From: Nannocystis exedens
Lineage (GTDB): Bacteria; Myxococcota_A; Polyangia; Nannocystales; Nannocystaceae
NCBI RefSeq assembly: GCF_002343915.1
Contig: NZ_NETK01000001.1
Location: forward strand, 6,896,001-6,960,000
DNA: 64,000 nucleotides
Direction: 5' to 3'
How positions within the stretch are numbered: position 1 is the first letter of the stretch; each line of letters opens with the position of its first letter. The notes beneath the pieces were generated by a model. The model was given only the letters and a program-made list of their open reading frames with translations. It was not told the DNA's origin and ran no database searches. The position numbers and the translations under genes were made by a program. Positions 47,550 to 56,954 of this stretch are shown piece after piece.

Positions 47550-47939
47550 GGTCGAACGGCCAGGTGACAGAGCGAGCTCGCACGCGGCCCTACACCTCGG
47601 ACCTGGAGCAGGAGCGATCGCGGAGCGCGATCGGGGCATGATCTCGGTGTCGCCGACGGGCCAGCCCCCGGCCGGCCGAATCACTCGCTTCGCCGCAACC
47701 GCGGATCGGGCAGGCGCGGGCCCTGGAGCACGGCCCGGCTCGTCGGATGGGGACGCCGCGTGATGCAGGCAAGCCGTACGGGTCGACGAGCGCACACGTT
47801 GAGGGTGTCCCGCGTGCGTCCGCGGGGCAAGTGCGCGCGTCCGCCCCGGGGCGCCGGCAATTGGAGGGAATGCCCGCAGAAACGACGACGGCCCGCCCCT
47901 TGCGGGTGCGGGCCGTCGGGGGCCTTCACGGGGCGCCGG
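47550..47939. other. 390-base spacer with lgt-like gene terminator
   Basis: Contains a CGATCGCGGAGCGCGATCG near-palindrome (about 47614-47632) and the terminator hairpin at 47887-47917. No gene supported. Confidence 0.5.
47887..47917 (-). terminator. hairpin after the Lgt-family gene
   Basis: GACGGCCCGC pairs perfectly with GCGGGCCGTC around an 11-base loop, followed on the minus strand by GTCGTTTC. Confidence 0.7.
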
Positions 47940-48998
47940 TCAGCGATCGCGGTCGTTGGCGCCGAGGCCCATCTCGTTGATGTCGACCTTCACCCCGCCC
48001 GAGGGCTTGCTGAGCCACGAGCCGACCGACTTGTAGTGGACGCCGAAGGCTGCGCAGGCCGCGAGGAAGATGAAGACGAAGTAGAGGATCGACGCGGGGT
48101 TGGCGATGACGTGGACGTAGCGCAGCTGGAGGTTGATCGGCAGGTTGCTGGCGTCGCTGGCGAGGCCGAACACCAGGACCAGCAGGCCGAAGGCGATCAT
48201 CATCAGGCTGTAGATGTTGGTGTGCGTCCAGCGACCGACCTTGCCGCGGTCGTCCTGGCGGAACCGCTCGAGCGCGAAGCGGATCACCGGGTGGCTGATG
48301 AGGTACAGCGCGGCGAACATGCCGTCGAACACCTTGAACGGCAGCAGCGCGTAGAAGATCGTGAACTGGACCAGGTGGGCCGTCAGCGCGTAGAGCTGGG
48401 CCGGGTGGATCTTCACGCCCTGCAGGTCGGGGCGGAAGCGCAGCACCTTGCTGTGCGGGCTGGTGTAGGCGACGCCGAACCGGCTGTCGGTCGGGCGGCC
48501 CCAGCAGCAGCCGTAGACGTAGCAGCCGAGCCGGCAGATGGCCTCGCCGAGCGGCATGCAGAAGCCGGCCGCGTCGAGCAGCGCCAGCAGGCTGATGTTG
48601 GTGAACAGCGAGTAGCCGGCGAACGCCATCATGCCGCCGAAGATGCCGCCGTGCAGCATGTAGCCCGGCTTGAGCAGGGTCTGCAGCGGCTTTCGGAACA
48701 GCTCGCGCCACTCGAGCAAAATGCTCGTCAGGCGCGAGACCATGAGGATCGAGGGGATGGCGAAGAACAGGTAGAAGCCGGCCGTCTGCGCCGTGTCGGC
48801 CCCGACCATGCCCATGTACCAGGTCGCCGTCGACACGCCGACGAGGAACGCGAGGCCGGCGATCATGCCGTAGGTGACGAAGATCCAGTCACCGGCGCGG
48901 AACAAGATCGTCTTGTTGTGGAAGTCGCGGAGGAAGGCGAGAAGCCCAGTCCGCGGAGCCTCGAGCTCGATGCTTGCATGGCGGGTGGTTCCGGACAT
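47940..48998 (-). CDS. lgt: prolipoprotein diacylglyceryl transferase-like protein
   Basis: 352 residues from ATG 48998. Seven or so membrane helices. The Lgt signature appears as LHGGIFGGMMAFAGY (conserved His) and AICRLGCYVYGCCWGRPT, with the key Arg (normally GRxGNFxNGE) present but Asn-Gly replaced by Tyr-Gly and a Cys cluster added. Lgt attaches diacylglycerol to the lipobox Cys, the first step of lipoprotein maturation, which fits the many lipoproteins here. The divergence may mean a second, specialised Lgt; whether it is the housekeeping one is unclear. Confidence 0.82.
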   Translation of the reverse strand: MSGTTRHASIELEAPRTGLLAFLRDFHNKTILFRAGDWIFVTYGMIAGLAFLVGVSTATWYMGMVGADTAQTAGFYLFFAIPSILMVSRLTSILLEWRELFRKPLQTLLKPGYMLHGGIFGGMMAFAGYSLFTNISLLALLDAAGFCMPLGEAICRLGCYVYGCCWGRPTDSRFGVAYTSPHSKVLRFRPDLQGVKIHPAQLYALTAHLVQFTIFYALLPFKVFDGMFAALYLISHPVIRFALERFRQDDRGKVGRWTHTNIYSLMMIAFGLLVLVFGLASDASNLPINLQLRYVHVIANPASILYFVFIFLAACAAFGVHYKSVGSWLSKPSGGVKVDINEMGLGANDRDR

Positions 48999-49585
48999 GG
49001 TTCGCGGCAAGGTACCCGCAGGCGCCCTCCGGCTCAAGTCCACGACCGAAGCGCACCCTCGTCGGGGGATCCCCTGAGGCCCAGGATCCACGGCGGCGTT
49101 TTATTCCCGCGACGAGGCCCTCGATCGGCGTAATTCGTGACGACAGCGTGACGCACCCGCAGATCTGCGAGTGACCTCTATCACCGCCTCCGGTTGTTAC
49201 ACGCCTGTCCAAAAAGCCCGGTCGGCGCGCCCACGCCCCGGGTCAAAATGGCGCGTAGCGAGCTGTCTCTCGGGACATATGGCGCCGACGCCGGGGGCGG
49301 TGGGTGCGGAGATGTCCGCCGGGACAGGTCGAGCGCGGAGAGGCGATGCCCGCAGGGGCAGGCCGCGCGGGCGTGAGGCAGGAGATGTCTTTGGGGACAT
49401 GTGACGGTGTGTCGTGCGGCCTGCGACGAGTCGAGCGCGTCGCCGAGCCCGCACCAGGCTGCGCCGCGGCCGCGTGACGCGAGCGGTCGTCGTCGCTGCA
49501 GAGCCGGTTCCGGCGATGCTGGCGGCCACGGCTGTTCGCGGTCTTCGTGGATGCAGGGCGGAGCCGGCGAGGCGAGCGGCTGCGG
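48999..49585. other. 587-base spacer with four hairpin repeats
   Basis: Left part (49130-49215) is the least GC-rich and likely holds the lgt promoter. Right part is a run of four hairpin copies: 49260-49280, 49312-49327, 49346-49361 and 49385-49400. No gene supported. Confidence 0.6.
49260..49405. repeat. array of four dispersed hairpins
   Basis: CTGTCT-CTCG-GGACAT, ATGTCC-GCCG-GGACAG, ATGCCC-GCAG-GGGCAG and ATGTCT-TTGG-GGACAT. In the third copy both arms changed together (TGTCC to TGCCC, GGACA to GGGCA), so the pairing is kept. Confidence 0.85.
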
Positions 49586-50578
49586 CTACTCGCCGGCCTT
49601 GCCGGCGGGCGCGGAGTTGGCGGCGGCGCGGCGGGTGACGACGTCGAGCTCGCCGAGGCGGCGCTCGAGGTGGGCGCTGAGCGGCAAGCTGGGGTCGCTG
49701 CGGGCGGCCTGGAGCTCGCCCCAGATCTTGCGGGCGTCGGCGAGGAAGGTGATCGCAGCCTCGAGGTCGCCGGAGGCGAAGGTGGCGGACGAGGCGGCCG
49801 CCAGCGCCTCGGCGTGGGCGAGGGTCGAGGGGCCGACGGTGGCGATCGCGTCGTCGTAGAGCTTGCCGGCGGCGATCACCGCCTCGACCGGCTGGCCGGC
49901 GGCGAGCAGGATGTCGACCGCGAGCACGCCGTCCTCGAACCGATCGAGGCTGTCCTTGTGGACAGCCATGGCGCGGCGCACCGACTCGAGCGCCTTGTCG
50001 GGCTGACCGAGGGCGAGCTGCTCGCGCGCGAGGCCGCGGAAGGCGTCGCCGGCGAGCCCGGGCTCGCGCGTGAGGTCGATGGCGGCCAGCGCCTCGAGGT
50101 CCTGGCCGCGAGCCTCGGCGTAGCGCTGCTGCGCGCTCAGCAGGGCGCCGTGGAGGATGTGCCAGCGGGCCCGCTCGGCCCCGCTGGCGCGCGGGCCGAG
50201 GCGGTCGAGGTCGCGGGCGAGGACCTGCAGCTGCTTCAGCGCGGCGGGCTGGTCGTCCTGACGCAGCGCGAGCTCGATGGCGAGGGCGCGGAGGGCGTCG
50301 CGCCCGGGATCCGGGCCGGCGTCGGGCGCCTCCGCGAGCCGCGGGACGAGCTCGGCGCGGACGACGTCGACGAGGCCCATGGCGGCCTTCTGCCGCAAGA
50401 TCGGCAGGTCGCCGATCGCCGTCGGCTCGGGACCCGCAGGGTCGAGCACGACGGCCGGCTCGCCGGCGCCGGCGCGCGCGGCGGTCTTGCAGCCGGCGAG
50501 GCCGGCGACGAGGAGGAGGACGGTGGCGTAACGAGCGGGCACGTCGGTAGTCGGCTGAGGGTCTCGGTCGTGCGTCAC
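49586..50578 (-). CDS. TPR-like lipoprotein
   Basis: 330 residues, GTG start at 50578 overlapping the stop of the VWA gene (GTGA). Lipobox LAGLAGC (C30). Mature part is alpha-helical with several TPR-like pairs (GRDALRALAIELALRQDDQPAAL, WHILHGALLSAQQRYAEA, LAREQLALGQPDKALESV, FASGDLEAAITFLADA). Probably a protein-interaction scaffold working with the coupled VIT/VWA lipoprotein. A hairpin-repeat copy (CTGTCC-TTGT-GGACAG, 49950-49965) is read in frame. Confidence 0.8.
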   Translation of the reverse strand: MTHDRDPQPTTDVPARYATVLLLVAGLAGCKTAARAGAGEPAVVLDPAGPEPTAIGDLPILRQKAAMGLVDVVRAELVPRLAEAPDAGPDPGRDALRALAIELALRQDDQPAALKQLQVLARDLDRLGPRASGAERARWHILHGALLSAQQRYAEARGQDLEALAAIDLTREPGLAGDAFRGLAREQLALGQPDKALESVRRAMAVHKDSLDRFEDGVLAVDILLAAGQPVEAVIAAGKLYDDAIATVGPSTLAHAEALAAASSATFASGDLEAAITFLADARKIWGELQAARSDPSLPLSAHLERRLGELDVVTRRAAANSAPAGKAGE

Positions 50579-53500
50579 TCGTCGTAGTACACGCGGCCGT
50601 AATTGAGACTGTAGCCGACGGTGGCGAGGCGCAAGCTGCCCTGGTCGAGGGTAAAGGGGTAGGTGCGAGTGACGGTCGGGGTGCGCAGGGTCAGCTGGCC
50701 GGTCACCGCGCCCTGGCCGGAGAGCCGCGAGACCTCGATCGCCAGGGTCTTGCGGACGCTGCGGTAGATCAGCTCCTCGGCGTTGGCGGTCTCGGCGACG
50801 AGGACGTCGTCGGGGCGGAGCGCGCTCAGGCGGCGGCCGCTCGGGTCGACGACGGCGATGTCGACGTCGCCCACGCCGGTGAACACGAGGCTGGCGCGCA
50901 GGTCGGCGCCGCCGGGCAGGTCCGGGAGCTGCGGGCGCAGCGTGCCGAGGTCGAGGTCGCGCAGGGCCCGGGTGATCTCGGCCGTGCGCGCGGGCGCGGC
51001 AGCGAGTGTCTCTCGGGCCATGTCTGTTCGGCCCTGTCCCGAGAGGCAGCGGGCGAGGTCGACGCGGAAGCCGGCGCGCGCCGGGTCGATGCTGACGAGG
51101 GCGCGGCGGTGGGCGCAGCTGCGGGCGAGGTCGCCCTTGCTGGCGAAGCCCTGGGCGAGCTGCTGGTGCAGCGCCTTGTCGAACGGCTTGACCTCGGCCG
51201 CGGAGGCGTAGGCGCGCGCGGTGGCGGGGTCGGAGCGGGCGGCGAGGAGGTCGGCGACGGCCATCAGCGCGGGGGCGTGGTCGGGGTCGGCCTCGGCCCA
51301 GGCGCGGGCGTAGGTGAAGGCGTCGGTGGCCCCGGCGCGGATCGCCGCCTGGACCAGCTTGCGGTGCGCAGAGCGGCTGGTCGGGTCGATGTCGACGGCC
51401 CGGCGCAGGGCGTCGATCTTGGCGGTGGTGGCGGCCGTGGGGGCGGTCGCGGGGCTGACCTTCCAGACAGGTTTGGGGCGATACGGGCGCGGGCCGTAGC
51501 CGCGACCGACGCCGCCGCCGCTGGCGATCGCGTCGCCGTCCCAGCTCTCGGCGATGTCCATCTTGGACTTGGCGGCCTCTTTCTTGGCCGGGGCCGGCGC
51601 GGGCGTCGAGGTCGGCGCGGGACGGGAGGCGACCTTCTCGTCGGCGGGCGCGTCGTCGAGATCGATCGGCGCCTCGGGCTCGGCGGCCGGGGCTTGCTCG
51701 GCACCGCGGGCGCGGCGGTCGTCGTCGCGCTCCTGCGCGCCGGCCAGGCTGTCGTAGAGCTCTTCTTCCGCGTTCTTGCCCCTGTTCTCGCGGGTGCTGC
51801 TCGCGGCGTCGGCCATCGGCGCCGGCGGCGGGGCCGGATCGAAGGCCGGGCTCTCCGCCGGCCGGGGCTCGGGGCGCGCGGCTTCCATGTCCTTCGGGAC
51901 AGGTTGCGCGGGGGCCGGCGCGGTGGCCACGGGCACGCCGCCGGTCGGGGCGACCGTGCCCTTGGCGTCGGCCTTGTCGGGCTCGAGCTTGCCGGTCCAG
52001 CCGGTGGTGCGGCCGGACTGACGTACGACGTTGAACTCGCGGTACATGGCGTCGTTCTCGAGCACGAGGAGGGCGGTGTAGCGCGAGAGCACGGTGTACT
52101 GGCGCGAGAGGTCGATGATCTCGGCGCGCGCGGCGTGGCCGCGGCCGGCGGTGAGCGCCTCGATCTCCTCGCGCGCCCAGGTGCGCGGGAGGTGGGCCCG
52201 GCGCGAGGCGTCGGGGCCCGGGGCGGCCTCGAGGTCGACCTGGATCCTGTCCGAAACGACCTGTCCGTCGGGACCGGTGGCCTGGATCGTCAGCGGGCCG
52301 TGGACCGGTTGGCTGAGCTTGCCGACCAGGGTGATGGTCTCGCCGGGGCGGACGCCGGCGATCTGCTCGGGGTGGGTGTAGACCATGCCGTGCGGCAGGC
52401 TGATGTCGACGTTGCGGGCGACCGGGAGGGCGGCGCGCAGGCCGAGCTCGCGCGCGAGGCCGCGGAGGTCGTCCTTGGCGTCGGCGCGCAGGAGGTCGCC
52501 GCCGGTCTTGCGGGCCAGCGCCGACAGGACGGTGAGGTCGGAGCGGGCGCCGAGCGCGACGGCCTGCACGCGCGTGCCGGCGAGCGGGCGCTCGACGTCG
52601 CGGAGCAGCTCGTCGGGGGCGAGCGCGCCGGCGCTGGGGCTGCCGTCGCCGAGGTAGACGATCACGCGCTCGGCCTGGCTGGCCTTCGGGTCAGCCGCGT
52701 CGGTGCCGAGAGCGGCGGCGGCGGCGCGCATCATGCCGCCGATGTCGCTGGCGCCGGCGAGGAGCTGGCCGTCGAGGAAGCGCTCGACCTCGGCGAGGTG
52801 GGCGCCGGAGGCGGGCCCGAGGCCGCCGGGGGCGACGTCGCAGGCGGCGTCGCAGGCGAGCACGGTGATGCGGTCGCCGTCGCGCAAGGTGGCGGCGGTC
52901 GACTGCACGAGGCTGCGCGCGACGGTCCACAGGTCGGGGGTGGTGCTGTGGCTGCGGTCGAGGACGAAGGCGAAGTGACGCGGGCGGTCGCTGGCCGCGA
53001 GCTTCAGATCTGGCTTGAATGCCAGCATGAAGTAAGCCTGGCCGTCGCGGTCGAGGTGGGTCTCGGTGTGGACCCGGCGCTCGCCCTCGGGCAGCGGGAT
53101 GTCGACGCCGAGGTCGTGGACCGGGCGGAAACGCTGCGACTTCGTCGCCAGCTCGACGCGGTCGCCGAGGTCGCGCCGCTGCAGCGCGGCCATCGGCGTG
53201 ACGAGCTCGCCGGTCGCCGGCAGCTCGGACTTGTCGACCTCGATGGCGAACTCGAAGTTCTCGATCTCGGTGCCGCTGGCGCCGCTGCTGGCGCCGGTCA
53301 TCGGGTATCGGTAACGCAGGTCGTCACCGACGACCGGCAGCACCTGGGTGTAGCTGAGACGGATTTTGCGCTCGCCGCGGCCGGGGATCGGGAAGATCTT
53401 GAGCTTGAAGATGTTGCCGCGCTCCCACTCGAGCAGGGCCGGGTCGCGCGGGATGGTGGCGTCGACGATCTGCTTGAAGATCGCGCGCGCGCGCTGCTTC

Positions 53501-54438
53501 TCCAGCATCTCGGCGTTCATCCACGTGTTGCCGACCAGCAGCTGGAGGCCGGAGATCGAGGCGTCGGCCGGCAGCGGGAAGCGGTACGTGCCCTCGAGCA
53601 CCTCGGCCGCCTCGTTGTAGAAGGTCTGCTCGATCTCGGTGCGCGCGATCCGGCCGGAGATCGCGACGTGGACCTTCTGATCGACGAGCGCGAGCTTGTA
53701 GAGCTCGGTCTGGCTGCCGGCGCGGCGGGCGGTGAGGCTGCCGACGCCGGCGGGCACGGCGTCGGCCATGCGCGCGGCGACCTCGAAGGCGCGCGACCAG
53801 GCGGTGTCCTCGAGCGGGCGCAGGCTGACCTCGGGCTGGGCCGGCTGCTGCGGGGCGAGCGGGGTGTCGACGTGGGCGCCGGGGCCGAGCGGGACGTCCT
53901 GGCCGGCGGTGCGCAGGCGAGCTGACCCATAGACCACGTCGTAGCTGCGGCGGTCGCCGCGGGCGAGGACACGGGCCTCGCCGGTCGAGACGTCGAAGGT
54001 GTCGGCGCCGGCGCGCAGGGCCAGCGGCGGCTGCCCCGCGGCGACGATGGCGACGAGCTCGCCGCGGTCGAGGTCGAGGGCGCGGGCGTCGGGCGCGTCG
54101 GGGAGGGTGAGCCGGGTGTCCTCGTTGATCCGCAGCACGGTGCCGCCGCTGAGCCGGATCTCGACGATGGTGCCGCGGGGGACGAGGAGGGTCTGGCCGG
54201 CGCGCAGCTTGGCGCCGGGGCCGAGGAATGTCCCTTCGGGCAGGTCCTCGGTGCGCGCGCCGACCGGGCCGGAGAAGTTCGTCAGCTCGGCGACGGCCTC
54301 GCCCTTGGGGTCTGCAGGGGCGACGGGGGTACCTCCGGGGCCGACCGGGCCCTCGGTGGCGGCTGGCGCCGGCGGGTTGCAGGCGGTGACGAGCGCGAGG
54401 GACAGGGTCGAACAGAGGAGGCGTCGCGCGTGCGGCAT
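50575..54438 (-). CDS. FecR-VIT-VWA-TPR lipoprotein
   Basis: 1287 residues from ATG 54438; longer frame rejected. Lipobox LVTAC (C20). Domains: FecR-like sheet (about 60-165), VIT domain (about 235-370, with QTFYNEAAEVLEGTYRFPLP), VWA domain (about 487-670) whose MIDAS is DRSHS (D494, S496, S498), a Pro/Ala/Glu-rich low-complexity stretch (about 870-1010), then TPR-like repeats (about 1020-1170) and a beta C-terminal domain. VIT/VWA proteins in myxobacteria are thought to bind ligands or metal outside the cell. In-frame repeats at 51887-51902 (encoding VPKDME) and at 51007-51050 suggest insertion events. Translationally coupled to the TPR lipoprotein. Confidence 0.87.
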   Translation of the reverse strand: MPHARRLLCSTLSLALVTACNPPAPAATEGPVGPGGTPVAPADPKGEAVAELTNFSGPVGARTEDLPEGTFLGPGAKLRAGQTLLVPRGTIVEIRLSGGTVLRINEDTRLTLPDAPDARALDLDRGELVAIVAAGQPPLALRAGADTFDVSTGEARVLARGDRRSYDVVYGSARLRTAGQDVPLGPGAHVDTPLAPQQPAQPEVSLRPLEDTAWSRAFEVAARMADAVPAGVGSLTARRAGSQTELYKLALVDQKVHVAISGRIARTEIEQTFYNEAAEVLEGTYRFPLPADASISGLQLLVGNTWMNAEMLEKQRARAIFKQIVDATIPRDPALLEWERGNIFKLKIFPIPGRGERKIRLSYTQVLPVVGDDLRYRYPMTGASSGASGTEIENFEFAIEVDKSELPATGELVTPMAALQRRDLGDRVELATKSQRFRPVHDLGVDIPLPEGERRVHTETHLDRDGQAYFMLAFKPDLKLAASDRPRHFAFVLDRSHSTTPDLWTVARSLVQSTAATLRDGDRITVLACDAACDVAPGGLGPASGAHLAEVERFLDGQLLAGASDIGGMMRAAAAALGTDAADPKASQAERVIVYLGDGSPSAGALAPDELLRDVERPLAGTRVQAVALGARSDLTVLSALARKTGGDLLRADAKDDLRGLARELGLRAALPVARNVDISLPHGMVYTHPEQIAGVRPGETITLVGKLSQPVHGPLTIQATGPDGQVVSDRIQVDLEAAPGPDASRRAHLPRTWAREEIEALTAGRGHAARAEIIDLSRQYTVLSRYTALLVLENDAMYREFNVVRQSGRTTGWTGKLEPDKADAKGTVAPTGGVPVATAPAPAQPVPKDMEAARPEPRPAESPAFDPAPPPAPMADAASSTRENRGKNAEEELYDSLAGAQERDDDRRARGAEQAPAAEPEAPIDLDDAPADEKVASRPAPTSTPAPAPAKKEAAKSKMDIAESWDGDAIASGGGVGRGYGPRPYRPKPVWKVSPATAPTAATTAKIDALRRAVDIDPTSRSAHRKLVQAAIRAGATDAFTYARAWAEADPDHAPALMAVADLLAARSDPATARAYASAAEVKPFDKALHQQLAQGFASKGDLARSCAHRRALVSIDPARAGFRVDLARCLSGQGRTDMARETLAAAPARTAEITRALRDLDLGTLRPQLPDLPGGADLRASLVFTGVGDVDIAVVDPSGRRLSALRPDDVLVAETANAEELIYRSVRKTLAIEVSRLSGQGAVTGQLTLRTPTVTRTYPFTLDQGSLRLATVGYSLNYGRVYYDE
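51887..51902. repeat. dispersed hairpin with TTCG loop inside a gene
   Basis: ATGTCC-TTCG-GGACAG, read in frame in the low-complexity linker of the VWA protein. Confidence 0.75.
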
Positions 54439-54682
54439 GGTGGCTCCGGCGGGGCGGGGAACGTCCCGGGGATGGGTGTGGTCTCGCCCGGCGCTCGGCC
54501 CGAAAAACGCGGGGCAGCGGGCCATCCTTACACAGCCGGAGGCGCCGCGGGGGCCTTCGCGGGGGGCGCACGGCCGGGCGGGCCCGCGCGTGGCCGCCCG
54601 CATCTGCGCGGCGCCGACGATCCGCGCCCGTTCTCGCCAAGTTATAGCCAGGCGCGGCGATGTTGCTTACTGTTAGCGCTCC

Positions 54683-55516
54683 ATGGCTTCGGCGAAGGAA
54701 GTCTTCCTCGCGCACGCGGACAATCCGGCGTACGACCCCACGGTGGCGGAGCTCCGCCGCAGCTTGACCGCGGCCAAGCAGGAGGCGCTCGAGAAGGCGC
54801 GCACGGTCGCGCAGGACGATCTCAAGCAGGTGATGCCGATCCTGTACGAGCGGATCGTGGTGACGACGATCCAGATCGCGGCGCACGTCGGCCTCGGCGT
54901 CGGGCTCGCGCTCGAGGCGATCGACGAGGCCCGCAGCCACACCTCGCTGTCGCTGTTCTCGCGGGAGATCCGCGAGATGATGACCGAGACCGGCGTGTCG
55001 CTGAAGCGCCGCCACTCGAACCGGATCGCCAAGCTGGTGGCCGAGATCGAGGCCCAGCGCCTGGCCTGGCGGCACAACCACGAGTTCCTGTCGTGGCTGG
55101 CGTTCCGCCGCGACGACCCGCGCTACCCGCCGCACGACCGGCGCGAGCGGCTCGAGGCGTTCAAGCTGCAGCACCGCCTGCTGACCAGCCGCGACGCGGT
55201 GATCGGCAAGCTCGGCGCGCCGCTCGCCGCGGCGCTCGAGGGCCACGACCGCTTCATGCTGGCCAACCGCTGGCGGCTGTCGCCCAACGCCGAGCACGCG
55301 GTCGAGCGCTACTCGTGGCCGCTGCTGTCCCTTCAGCCAGGTCCGGTGGTGATGCTGGAGTTCGCCCGCATGGAGTACGACGCGTTCGTCGACGCCGGCG
55401 GCAACAAGGAGCAGGCGCAGGCGCTGCTCAAGAAGATCGCGGCTGCGGTGCGCGACCAACTGGCGGCGGCGCTCGAGCACCTGCCCGAGGACGCGCGCTC
55501 GGGCCTCATCGCTTGA
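54683..55516 (+). CDS. hypothetical helical protein
   Basis: 277 residues, no signal peptide. Mostly alpha-helical and charged (ELRRSLTAAKQEALEKARTVAQDDLKQVM, AKLVAEIEAQRLAW, AAAVRDQLAAALEHL), with one weakly hydrophobic helix (VVTTIQIAAHVGLGVGLAL, 59-77). A hairpin-like copy (CTGTCCCTTCAGCCAGG, about 55327) is in frame. No family recognised. Divergent from the VWA gene, start near 54683 after a short AT-richer region. Confidence 0.68.
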   Translation: MASAKEVFLAHADNPAYDPTVAELRRSLTAAKQEALEKARTVAQDDLKQVMPILYERIVVTTIQIAAHVGLGVGLALEAIDEARSHTSLSLFSREIREMMTETGVSLKRRHSNRIAKLVAEIEAQRLAWRHNHEFLSWLAFRRDDPRYPPHDRRERLEAFKLQHRLLTSRDAVIGKLGAPLAAALEGHDRFMLANRWRLSPNAEHAVERYSWPLLSLQPGPVVMLEFARMEYDAFVDAGGNKEQAQALLKKIAAAVRDQLAAALEHLPEDARSGLIA

Positions 55517-55661
55517 GCGGGCGGCGACCGCGAGGGATGGGCTCGCGGCACGTGCGGGCTCGGACTCGCGGATCAGCGCTCGCATCACTCGCAGGCGCGG
55601 ACTCGTCGCGGGCGGGACGCGAGCGCAGCGACTCGCGGAGGCGCACGAACGCCGCCGTGAG

Positions 55662-56255
55662 TCACTCGCGCGTGTCGGGGCAGCCCGGGGGCAGCGACTT
55701 GCAGGGCGCGAGCGGTTCGTCGGCGGGGCAGGCCTCGTCGAGGGCGGCCCAGAACTCCTGGCTGTCGTTCCAGCCGTCTTCGCGGGCGACGTCGCCGAGA
55801 CAGAGGTCGATCATCTCGAAGCGGCGGGGCAGGGCCTCCGGCGGGTAGGCGATGTGGTCGGTGCTCTGGCAGTAGCCGGCGCGGCACTCGAACTCGTCCG
55901 GGTCGAGGAAGAAGTTGAGCTGCGGACAGTCGGCGTCGGTCTCGCACACGACCATGCGGCTCCACTCGTCGACGAACTCCCACGCGCCGTAGCCGCCCGG
56001 GACCACGCAGGCGCCGTCGATCGAGATGAAGCGCGACCAGGAGTAGCCGTACCACGGCCGTTCGTCGCCGTCGCAGCTCGGCAGCGGCGCGGAGCCCTCG
56101 ATCCGCCGCACCTCGCAGCCGGTGTACTGCGTGCAGTCCCACGCGAACACGGCGCCGCTCTGATCGGTCAGCCGCTCGGGGTTGAGCTCCTCGACCGGAT
56201 CTTCGCCGATGATGCAGGCGGCCGCGAACAGCGGGAGGACCGCGAGACGTCGCAT
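55662..56255 (-). CDS. Cys-rich lipoprotein A
   Basis: 197 residues. Short lipobox FAAAC (C14), then DQSGAVFAWDC, CEVRRIEGSAPLPSC, ETDADCPQL, CRAGYCQSTD and a C-terminal CKSLPPGCPD: a regular Cys pattern. Clear paralogue of the neighbouring gene at 56344 (shared LTDQSGAVF, ADCP/SDCP, CP-LP-GCPD). Probably a small disulfide-bonded surface domain. The sequence after its stop (55517-55661) repeats GACTCGCGG words. Confidence 0.72.
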   Translation of the reverse strand: MRRLAVLPLFAAACIIGEDPVEELNPERLTDQSGAVFAWDCTQYTGCEVRRIEGSAPLPSCDGDERPWYGYSWSRFISIDGACVVPGGYGAWEFVDEWSRMVVCETDADCPQLNFFLDPDEFECRAGYCQSTDHIAYPPEALPRRFEMIDLCLGDVAREDGWNDSQEFWAALDEACPADEPLAPCKSLPPGCPDTRE

Positions 56256-56343
56256 GGCGGCATCCTAACACGAGCCCGCCGCGGCGCAGGCGAGCGGCGG
56301 GTAAAGGGCCGGCGGGCGCGGAGAATCGCCGTTCCGACGGCCT

Positions 56344-56916
56344 TCAGCCGCGCGGGTCGGGGCAGCCTGCGGGCAGGCTCGGGCAGGGATCGTTGGGCCC
56401 GCCGGGGCAGGCCTCGTCGATCGCGGCGGCGAGCTCGGGCGAGGGCTCGTAGGGCTCGTAGCGCGGGATGTGGCCCAGGCAGATCTGCTCCATCGCCCAG
56501 CGGTTCGGCAGATCGTCGAAGGACTCCGCCTGGTCGGAGTTCTTGCAGAAGCCGGCGTTACACTCGTAGGCGTCGTCGCCGATGAGCGGGCAGTCGCTGT
56601 CGGACTCGCAGACGACGAACCGGCCGAGGCGCGCGAAGCTGACCCAGCCCTGCGAATCGGCGCACACGGCCGACAGCTCGATCATGTGGTTCCACGAATA
56701 GCTGTAGCCGGGCTCGAGCTTTGGCCCGCAGTCGTCGACCGGCAGCGGCGGCGACCCGTCGAGCAGGCTCAGCCGGCACCGCCCGTCGTCGTCGCACTCC
56801 CAGCCGAATACGGCGCCGCTCTGGTCGGTGAGGATCTCCGGCTGCGTGAAAGCCTCTTCGCCGTCGCCGCAGGCGGCGAGGAGCGTGAGCGAGACAAAGG
56901 TTGCGGAGGTTCGCAT
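56344..56916 (-). CDS. Cys-rich lipoprotein B
   Basis: 190 residues from ATG 56916; GTG 56958, overlapping the TPR gene stop as GTGA, is an alternative start that adds an Arg-rich leader. Lipobox LLAAC (C16). Same Cys spacing as the gene at 55662: ILTDQSGAVFGWEC, RCRLSLLDGSPPLP, CESDSDCPLI, CNAGFCKNSD, and a closing CPSLPAGCPD. The pair is a local duplication with about 40 percent apparent similarity by eye. Confidence 0.72.
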   Translation of the reverse strand: MRTSATFVSLTLLAACGDGEEAFTQPEILTDQSGAVFGWECDDDGRCRLSLLDGSPPLPVDDCGPKLEPGYSYSWNHMIELSAVCADSQGWVSFARLGRFVVCESDSDCPLIGDDAYECNAGFCKNSDQAESFDDLPNRWAMEQICLGHIPRYEPYEPSPELAAAIDEACPGGPNDPCPSLPAGCPDPRG

Positions 56917-56954
56917 ATGCCGACGAAACCTCGAGGCTCGGCGGCGCATTCCCG

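Noticed and set aside
45997..47583. The 44464-46000 lipoprotein extended upstream to about 1039 codons
   Set aside because: The extra half is the antisense-type composition of the third paralogue in another frame; the lipoprotein signal begins at 45996.
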